This document shows positions 7,437 through 13,212 of a stretch of 13,212 nt of DNA, one piece after another. Origin of the DNA: an uncultured Eubacterium sp. (lineage in GTDB: Bacteria > Bacillota > Clostridia > Lachnospirales > Lachnospiraceae); NCBI GenBank assembly GCA_905236225.1, contig CAJOPM010000061.1, positions 1 to 13,212 on the forward strand, written 5' to 3'. The number at the start of each line of letters is the position of its first letter. Position 1 is the stretch's first letter. The position numbers and the translations under genes are program-made. Below the pieces are notes generated by a model. That model made no database searches. It was given only the letters and a program-made list of their open reading frames with translations, and was not told where the DNA came from.

Positions 7437-9893
7437 CTACGGATTAACTTTAATCTTCTTTAATTTCCAAATGTCTGCAACATACTCTTCTATAGTTCTG
7501 TCCGATGAGAACTTACCGGAACTTGCAACATTTAAGATGGCGCTTTTTGCCCAGCGTTTCTGATCTCTATATGCTTTTTCGACTTCAAGATGCGCCTCAT
7601 GATAAGATTTAAAATCCTTAAGTATGAAGTATGGATCTGCAATTCTTCTCTTGTCAGTATTAAGAAGCGAATCGTAAAGGTCTCTGAAAAGTTCAGTATC
7701 ATTGTCAGAGTAGAAACCATTAATAAGCTGCATCAACACCTGTCTGATATCCTGGTCTGTGTTAAATATCTCTTTCGGATCATAATCACGCTTTTTCTCA
7801 TGCTCAATTACTTCCTCAGCCGACATTCCGAAGATAAATGCATGCTCTCTTCCGACTTCTTCAACCATTTCAACGTTAGCGCCATCCATGGTTCCAAGTG
7901 TGAGCGCACCGTTTAACATAAACTTCATATTACCGGTTCCTGATGCCTCGCGGCTCGCCGTTGAAATCTGTTCACTGACATCTGCTGCCGCAAATAATAT
8001 CTCGGCATTTGAAACCTTGTAATCCTCAATAAATACAATCTTTATCTTACCGTCAATAGACGAATCATTGTTAATAATATCCGCCACATTATTGATAAGC
8101 TTTATAGTAAGTTTCGCATTCTTATAACCGGCTGCTGCCTTTGCTCCGAAAATAAATGTTCTCGGGTAGAAATCCATATTTGGATTTTCTTTTAATTTAT
8201 TATACAAGTACATAATATGAAGTATATTCATAAGCTGTCTCTTGTACTCATGCAGACGCTTTGCCTGTATATCAAAGATAGACCTAAGATCTACTTCAAT
8301 ATGATTATGCTCCGAAATATACTGTGCAAGGCGCAACTTATTCTGATATTTAATCTGCATAAATTCTTGCTGTGCCTTTTCATCATCTGCATAAATCTTA
8401 AGATTTGAAAGATGTGAAAGATCTCTAATCCAATCATATCCAATATGATTGCTAATCCAATTTGAAAGAAGCGGATTAGCGTGAAGCAAAAATCTTCTCT
8501 GTGTAATACCATTGGTCTTGTTGTTGAATTTCTCCGGGAACATCTCGTAGAAATCCTTAAGTTCTCTGGTCTTTAATATCTCCGTATGAAGAGCGGCAAC
8601 ACCATTTACAGAGTAGCCTGCAGCGATTGCAAGATGCGCCATTTTAACCTGGCCGTCATAAATTATAGCCATACGCTCAACTTTTTGCGGATCATCCGGG
8701 AACTGCGCGCGTATCTTCTCTATAAAACGTCTGTTGATCTCTTCAATTATCTGATAAACTCTCGGAAGCAATCTTGAGAATATCTCTATCGGCCATTTCT
8801 CAAGAGCCTCCGACATAATTGTATGATTAGTATATGCACAGGTCTTGGTAGTTACATCCCACGCTTCATCCCATGAGAGACCTTCCTCATCAACCAAAAT
8901 TCTCATAAGCTCAGCTACGGCAACTGTCGGATGCGTATCGTTGAGCTGGAATGTAGCCTTTTCGTAGAACTTTCTGATGTCCGGATGGTCTTTTTTATAT
9001 CTTGCAAGAGCTCTTTGAACAGATGCCGATATAAAGAAATACTGCTGTTTTAGTCTTAGCTCCTTACCTTGTATATGACTGTCATTTGGATATAATACAT
9101 CAACCAAGTTCTTCGCAAGATTTTCCTGCTCAACAGCCTTCCTGTAATCACCCTTGTCAAACGAATCGAGCTTGAATACCTCAACCGGCTCGGCATCCCA
9201 TATCATAAGCGAATTAACCATGTCGTTACCGTAACCGATAACCGGCATATCATATGGTATTGCCATAACAGACTGGTATCCTTCCTGAACAAAACGAAGT
9301 TTGCCGCCTTCGCCCTCCTGCGCTTTGACATATCCTCCGAACTTTATCTCTTTGGCATACTCGCGTCTACACAGTTCAAATGGATATCCGTCCTTAAGCC
9401 AGTTGTCAGGAACCTCAACCTGACTTCCATCTACAATCTTTTGGCGGAACATTCCATAATGATACCTGATTCCACATCCATAAGCAGGATATCCAAGTGT
9501 TGTAAGAGAATCCAAAAAACATGCTGCCAGTCTTCCCAGACCTCCGTTACCAAGAGCCGGGTCGGGCTCTTCGTCCTCGATCATATCAAGATTGATTCCC
9601 ATCTCGTCGAGAGCCTCTTTGACCTCGTTGTATGCGGTCAAGTTAAGCAAGTTATTGCCCAACGCTCTACCCATAAGGAACTCCATAGACATGTAATAAA
9701 CAATCTTCGGATCTTCACGCTTTATAGCTTCTTGTGTCTTCATCCAATTGTCAATCACTACATCTTTGACAACATAGGATACAGCCTGATACACTTCCTG
9801 TCCTGTTGCCTCTTCGAGTTTCTTTCGATACAGCATTCTTACCGCATCATTCACCTCTTTTTTGAATTTTTCTTTCTCGAACACTTCATTCAT
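7437..9893 (-). CDS. glgP: Glycogen/starch phosphorylase
   Basis: The 818-residue protein is a full-length glycogen phosphorylase (family GT35), which cuts glucose from the non-reducing ends of alpha-1,4-glucans with phosphate, giving glucose-1-phosphate. Evidence includes the glycine-rich GNGGLGRLAA motif near residue 115, and the pyridoxal-phosphate site ASGTGNMKFM with the cofactor lysine at K657. Length is normal for the family (about 800-840). The start is only three bases after the ileS stop; the AAAGGGG serving as ribosome binding site lies inside the last codons of ileS, nine bases before ATG. That spacing indicates co-transcription and likely translational coupling. No other glycogen genes (glgB, glgC, glgA, malQ) are in the window. 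Maltodextrin phosphorylase is a close alternative substrate assignment. Cytoplasmic. Confidence 0.95.
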   Translation of the reverse strand: MNEVFEKEKFKKEVNDAVRMLYRKKLEEATGQEVYQAVSYVVKDVVIDNWMKTQEAIKREDPKIVYYMSMEFLMGRALGNNLLNLTAYNEVKEALDEMGINLDMIEDEEPDPALGNGGLGRLAACFLDSLTTLGYPAYGCGIRYHYGMFRQKIVDGSQVEVPDNWLKDGYPFELCRREYAKEIKFGGYVKAQEGEGGKLRFVQEGYQSVMAIPYDMPVIGYGNDMVNSLMIWDAEPVEVFKLDSFDKGDYRKAVEQENLAKNLVDVLYPNDSHIQGKELRLKQQYFFISASVQRALARYKKDHPDIRKFYEKATFQLNDTHPTVAVAELMRILVDEEGLSWDEAWDVTTKTCAYTNHTIMSEALEKWPIEIFSRLLPRVYQIIEEINRRFIEKIRAQFPDDPQKVERMAIIYDGQVKMAHLAIAAGYSVNGVAALHTEILKTRELKDFYEMFPEKFNNKTNGITQRRFLLHANPLLSNWISNHIGYDWIRDLSHLSNLKIYADDEKAQQEFMQIKYQNKLRLAQYISEHNHIEVDLRSIFDIQAKRLHEYKRQLMNILHIMYLYNKLKENPNMDFYPRTFIFGAKAAAGYKNAKLTIKLINNVADIINNDSSIDGKIKIVFIEDYKVSNAEILFAAADVSEQISTASREASGTGNMKFMLNGALTLGTMDGANVEMVEEVGREHAFIFGMSAEEVIEHEKKRDYDPKEIFNTDQDIRQVLMQLINGFYSDNDTELFRDLYDSLLNTDKRRIADPYFILKDFKSYHEAHLEVEKAYRDQKRWAKSAILNVASSGKFSSDRTIEEYVADIWKLKKIKVNP

Positions 9894-9896
9894 ACA

Positions 9897-12800
9897 CTAA
9901 TTCCCCTTTCTTTCTACCGAAAGTGTGACTTTTTCGCCATTGATATTCCACTCTTTGGAATTTGCAAGTATCTCGCCCTTTACTATCTCATCTGCCAGTG
10001 TTTCTTTACTGATAAGATCTGCATTTCTATCGAAAATATCCGCAATCTTGTCATTGCCCGTACTGGATATTTTGATTCTGTCCATCACATCAAAATCCGC
10101 TTCTTTTCTCATAGTCTGGACTTTGCTGATAATTTCTCTTACAAAACCTTCCTCAATAAGTTCCTCAGATAATGTCGTCTCAATTACAACCGTAATATCG
10201 CCATTTTCCTGAGCCATATATCCCTCTTTATGAGAAATGGTAATAAGCAAATCCTCTTCCAAAAGTTCTATGCTCGGATCGATCTGTGGGAATTTAAGGC
10301 TTCCTTCTTGGGCTAAAGTTTTCATAGCTTTGCTGCCATCAATCTCGGATAAAGCCTTTTGTATCTGCTTTAAGAACTTTCCGTACTTTGGTCCTACCGT
10401 TCTAAGCTGTGGTTTGAATGTATAGTCTGTATATTCTGATACGTCGTCTTTAAATGAAGCTTCTTTAACATTAAGCTCATCCTTAATTGTATCTATATAA
10501 TAGTCCGAAAGCTTGCTTTGTGCTTTAATATAGAGCTTGCCTATAGGCTGACGATTCTTGATATTAGCAGCATTTCTGGCCGCTCTTGACAAAGATACGA
10601 TTGAAAGTACTTCTTGCATATCTTCTTCAAGCTTTGTATCTATCATAGATTTATCAGCTGTAGGATAATCACAAAGATGAATACTCTGCGCCACGCCCTC
10701 CAGATGTCCTGCTACCAGATTTTGATAAATCTCTTCTGTCATAAACGGCACCATCGGAGCTGCACATTTACAAACGGTAACAATTGCAGTATAGAGCGTC
10801 ATATACGCATTAATCTTATCCTGCTCCATACCCTTTGCCCAGAAACGTTCTCTCGATCTTCTGACATACCAATTACTCATTTGTTCAACAAACGAATCAA
10901 GCGCTCTTGCTGCTTCAGGTATCTTGTATGAGGATAGTGCCTCATCAACTGTAATAATAAGAGTATTAAGCTTAGATAACAGCCATTTGTCCATAATATT
11001 GAGCGTAGCCATATCCAACTTATGATCTGCTGCTTCAAATTCGTCAATATTTGCGTATAACACATAAAATGCATAAGTATTCCAAAGTGTTGAAAGGAAT
11101 TTTCTTTGTCCTTCAAGCACTGCTTTTCCATGAAATCTATTTGGAAGCCACGGTGCAGAGTTGATATAAAAATACCATCTAATTGCGTCTGCTCCGTAAT
11201 TGGCCAGCGCATCAAAAGGATCAACTGCATTACCCTTGGACTTAGACATTTTCTGCCCATTCTCATCCTGAACATGGCCTAAGACAATAACATTTTCATA
11301 AGGTGCCTTGTCAAATAAGAGAGTAGACTCTGCCATAAGAGAGTAAAACCATCCTCTGGTCTGATCTACAGCCTCTGAGATAAATGCTGCCGGGAACTGT
11401 TTCTCAAACACATCCTGATTTTCAAACGGATAATGATGCTGCGCAAACGGCATAGCACCCGAATCAAACCAGCAATCTATAACCTCACTTACTCTGTGCA
11501 TCTTGCCCCCACACTCAGGACAATCAAGCTCGATCTTATCTATAAAAGGTCTGTGAAGCTCAACACTTTTAGCTGCTTCATCTTTTGATTTTTCAAAAAG
11601 CTCCTGTCTGCTTCCAATACATTCCATATGGCCGCAGTCACAAGTCCATACGTTAAGAGGCGTGCCCCAATATCTGTTTCTTGAGATGCCCCAATCCTGA
11701 ATATTCTCAAGCCAGTCTCCAAATCTTCCACTTCCAATGGATTCCGGTATCCAGTTTACAGTCTTGTTATTCCTAACTAAATTATCCTTCACCTCAGTCA
11801 TTTTTATAAACCATGACTCTCTGGCGTAATAAATAAGAGGAGTATCACATCTCCAGCAATGCGGATAACTATGTTCAAATGCAGGTGCATCAAATAATAG
11901 TCCTGCTGCATCTAAATCTTTTAATATATGCTTATCTGCTTTTTTGCAGAACAGACCTGCATATGAAGTCTCCTGTGTCATCTCGCCCTTTTCATTGACA
12001 AGCTGAACAAACGGCAGATCGTATTTTCTTCCTACATTAGCATCGTCTTCACCGAAAGCCGGTGCTATATGTACTATTCCACTGCCATCTCCCATTGTAA
12101 CATAATCATCGCAAGTTATATAAAAAGCTTTTTTATTCTGCTTTGCAATTATTTCATTTGCAAAATCAAATAACGGCTCATACTCTCTTTTCTCAAGATC
12201 TTTTCCCACATAAGTCTCAAGAACAGTATATGCCTTCTCGTCTTCGTTTTCAGAAAGAGAGCCAAGCACACTGTCTGCCAAAGCCTGTGCCAAATAGTAT
12301 GTCTTTCCATCAGCTGCCGAAACCTTGATATACTTCTCATCAGGATTTACACATAAAGCTACGTTTGACGGAAGCGTCCATGGCGTTGTTGTCCAAGCAA
12401 GGAAATAGGCATCTTCGCCTTTTACCTTGAATCTGACTACGGCAGATTTTTCTTTGACATCTTTGTAACCTTGCGCCACTTCATGTGATGAGAGCGGAGT
12501 ACCGCATCTAGGGCAATACGGAACAATTTTAAAGCCCTTGTATAAAAGCTTTTTATCCCATATTTTCTTAAGTGCCCACCATTCTGACTCAATGTAATCA
12601 TCTTCATAAGTAACATAGGGATTGTCCATATCAGCCCAGAATCCTACCGTCCCGGAAAAGTCCTCCCACATGCCTTTATACTTCCATACACTCTCTCGGC
12701 ACTTGTTTATAAACGGCTCTAAGCCGTACTCTTCGATTTGTTCTTTGCCATCAAGTCCTAAGAGTTTCTCAACCTCAAGCTCTACCGGAAGGCCATGTGT

Positions 12801-13058
12801 GTCCCATCCGGCTTTTCTGGGAACATACTTGCCCTTCATTGTCTGATATCTCGGTATCATATCTTTAATAACACGAGTAAGGACATGCCCTATATGCGGT
12901 TTACCGTTAGCCGTTGGCGGACCGTCATAAAAAGTATATGTCTCCCCTTCTTTCCTGTTCTCCATACTCTTCTTGAAAATATCATTATCAGCCCAATATT
13001 TTGCAATCTCTTTCTCTCTGTCTACAAAATTAAGGTCTGTAGAAACTTTTTTATACAT
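9897..13058 (-). CDS. ileS: Isoleucyl-tRNA synthetase, long (type 2) form
   Basis: The 1053-residue enzyme charges tRNA-Ile with isoleucine. Class I signatures are HIGH at 55-58 in PTANGKPHIGH and KMSKS at 603-607. The editing domain is shown by the threonine-rich WTTTPWTLPSN near residue 222 and a later HIAPAFGEDD. Cysteine pairs near residues 185, 400 and 512 fit zinc-binding inserts, and an anticodon-binding domain starts near 690. The length, the FYDGPP start of the HIGH region and GWDTHGLPVE followed by LEVEKLLG match the eukaryote-like type-2 group (IleS2) found in many Clostridia and bifidobacteria, not the 920-940-residue type 1 of E. coli. Type 2 enzymes are associated with low mupirocin sensitivity. 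AGGAGG (13063-13068) is four bases before ATG, which is tight. It leads the glgP-containing transcript. No T-box consensus is visible upstream. Confidence 0.97.
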   Translation of the reverse strand: MYKKVSTDLNFVDREKEIAKYWADNDIFKKSMENRKEGETYTFYDGPPTANGKPHIGHVLTRVIKDMIPRYQTMKGKYVPRKAGWDTHGLPVELEVEKLLGLDGKEQIEEYGLEPFINKCRESVWKYKGMWEDFSGTVGFWADMDNPYVTYEDDYIESEWWALKKIWDKKLLYKGFKIVPYCPRCGTPLSSHEVAQGYKDVKEKSAVVRFKVKGEDAYFLAWTTTPWTLPSNVALCVNPDEKYIKVSAADGKTYYLAQALADSVLGSLSENEDEKAYTVLETYVGKDLEKREYEPLFDFANEIIAKQNKKAFYITCDDYVTMGDGSGIVHIAPAFGEDDANVGRKYDLPFVQLVNEKGEMTQETSYAGLFCKKADKHILKDLDAAGLLFDAPAFEHSYPHCWRCDTPLIYYARESWFIKMTEVKDNLVRNNKTVNWIPESIGSGRFGDWLENIQDWGISRNRYWGTPLNVWTCDCGHMECIGSRQELFEKSKDEAAKSVELHRPFIDKIELDCPECGGKMHRVSEVIDCWFDSGAMPFAQHHYPFENQDVFEKQFPAAFISEAVDQTRGWFYSLMAESTLLFDKAPYENVIVLGHVQDENGQKMSKSKGNAVDPFDALANYGADAIRWYFYINSAPWLPNRFHGKAVLEGQRKFLSTLWNTYAFYVLYANIDEFEAADHKLDMATLNIMDKWLLSKLNTLIITVDEALSSYKIPEAARALDSFVEQMSNWYVRRSRERFWAKGMEQDKINAYMTLYTAIVTVCKCAAPMVPFMTEEIYQNLVAGHLEGVAQSIHLCDYPTADKSMIDTKLEEDMQEVLSIVSLSRAARNAANIKNRQPIGKLYIKAQSKLSDYYIDTIKDELNVKEASFKDDVSEYTDYTFKPQLRTVGPKYGKFLKQIQKALSEIDGSKAMKTLAQEGSLKFPQIDPSIELLEEDLLITISHKEGYMAQENGDITVVIETTLSEELIEEGFVREIISKVQTMRKEADFDVMDRIKISSTGNDKIADIFDRNADLISKETLADEIVKGEILANSKEWNINGEKVTLSVERKGN

Positions 13059-13062
13059 ATTG

Positions 13063-13116
13063 CCTCCTTAAGTCTCCCTGCCATAACAACAGGAGAAAGG
13101 ATACCCTTTCCCCTGT
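13063..13116 (-). promoter_or_regulatory. ileS leader with two competing hairpins and the ribosome binding site
   Basis: In the leader, ACAGG.GAAAGG (+ strand 13089-13100) pairs with CCTTTC.CCTGT (13105-13116) with one mismatch and a four-base loop. Its gene-proximal arm can instead pair with the segment before the ribosome binding site: CAGGAGA (13090-13096) with TCTCCCTG (13073-13080), one bulge, nine-base loop. The two folds exclude each other. The same arm also contains UCUCCU, complementary to the ribosome binding site AGGAGG at 13063-13068. This could be a switch, but no sequence resembling the T-box (UGGGUGGNACCGCG) is present. Confidence 0.4.
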
Positions 13117-13130
13117 GAGTAATCTAATGT

Positions 13131-13152
13131 CAAGACTCGCTCGCGAGTCTTG
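13131..13152. repeat. Perfect 10-bp palindrome upstream of ileS
   Basis: CAAGACTCGC (13131-13140) pairs with GCGAGTCTTG (13143-13152) with only two bases between. It lies five bases from the terminal repeat and contains, overlapping its left arm, a minus-strand TTGACA (13133-13128). No matching -10 box follows at the proper spacing. It may belong to the same palindromic repeat cluster as the window ends. Confidence 0.7.
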
Positions 13153-13157
13153 CGCGC

Positions 13158-13212
13158 CGGATTCGGGTCTGCTTCAGCAGACAAATTCCTGTCCGAATCC
13201 GTGCGCATCAAA
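13158..13212. repeat. 55-bp terminal direct repeat, right copy
   Basis: This copy is identical to 1-55, in the same orientation, with the same nested hairpins (outer arms 13158-13166 and 13193-13201; inner arms 13167-13172 and 13177-13182). If the ends are truly joined, the cluster would separate divergent ileS and ligase genes by roughly 330 bp. Confidence 0.85.

Noticed and set aside
9441..10172. A 243-codon open frame on the + strand
   Set aside because: It lies antisense across the ileS/glgP junction, both of which are secure genes. It has no ribosome binding site and no recognisable domain.
13128..13133. A perfect minus-strand TTGACA as an ileS promoter
   Set aside because: At 16-19 bp spacing the following hexamers are G-rich (GAAAGG-like), so no -10 box supports it; the hexamer also overlaps a palindrome arm.
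1..13212. The window as a circular plasmid or phage of about 13,157 bp
   Set aside because: The end overlap is exactly 55 bases, a typical assembler k-mer, and the genes are chromosomal (ileS, glgP). No replication, mobilisation or phage gene is present.

Overview
The window looks like a chromosomal segment of an AT-rich, Gram-positive gut-type Clostridia, most likely Lachnospiraceae (inference). The reasons are strong AGGAGG ribosome binding sites, a type-2 isoleucyl-tRNA synthetase, a fused polar-amino-acid ABC importer and the style of the intergenic hairpins. I see no phage, plasmid, insertion sequence, CRISPR or RNA-gene signature. The first and last 55 bases are identical. With ordinary housekeeping genes inside, this is more likely a dispersed palindromic repeat or a de Bruijn assembly overlap than a real 13.2 kb circle.

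Layout. Bases 1-237 are non-coding and hairpin-rich, ending in a promoter and ribosome binding site. Bases 238-2136 (+) encode an AMP-forming acyl ligase fused to an acyl carrier protein domain. Everything else is on the minus strand and converges on that gene. Read in the direction of transcription, the order is: a hairpin-rich leader (13059-13157), ileS (13058-9897), glgP (9893-7437), a promoter (about 7417-7389), a radical SAM/SPASM protein (7310-5883), a strong intrinsic terminator (5862-5833), a second promoter with a near-palindromic site (5822-5797), and a 1140-residue single-chain amino-acid ABC importer (5698-2276). The two transcription directions meet in a 139-bp gap holding an imperfectly supported hairpin.

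How the genes work together. ileS and glgP are 3 bp apart, so isoleucine charging and glycogen breakdown appear to be co-transcribed and perhaps translationally coupled. The radical SAM gene can be read from its own promoter or from the upstream pair, and it ends at a real terminator. The transporter is therefore its own transcription unit. No single pathway joins these genes. The most unusual objects are the transporter, whose binding lobes run half-whole-half before a permease, an ATPase and a 120-residue tail that resembles a degenerate GHKL (RsbW-like) domain, and the orphan ligase-ACP fusion with an altered ATP-binding loop.
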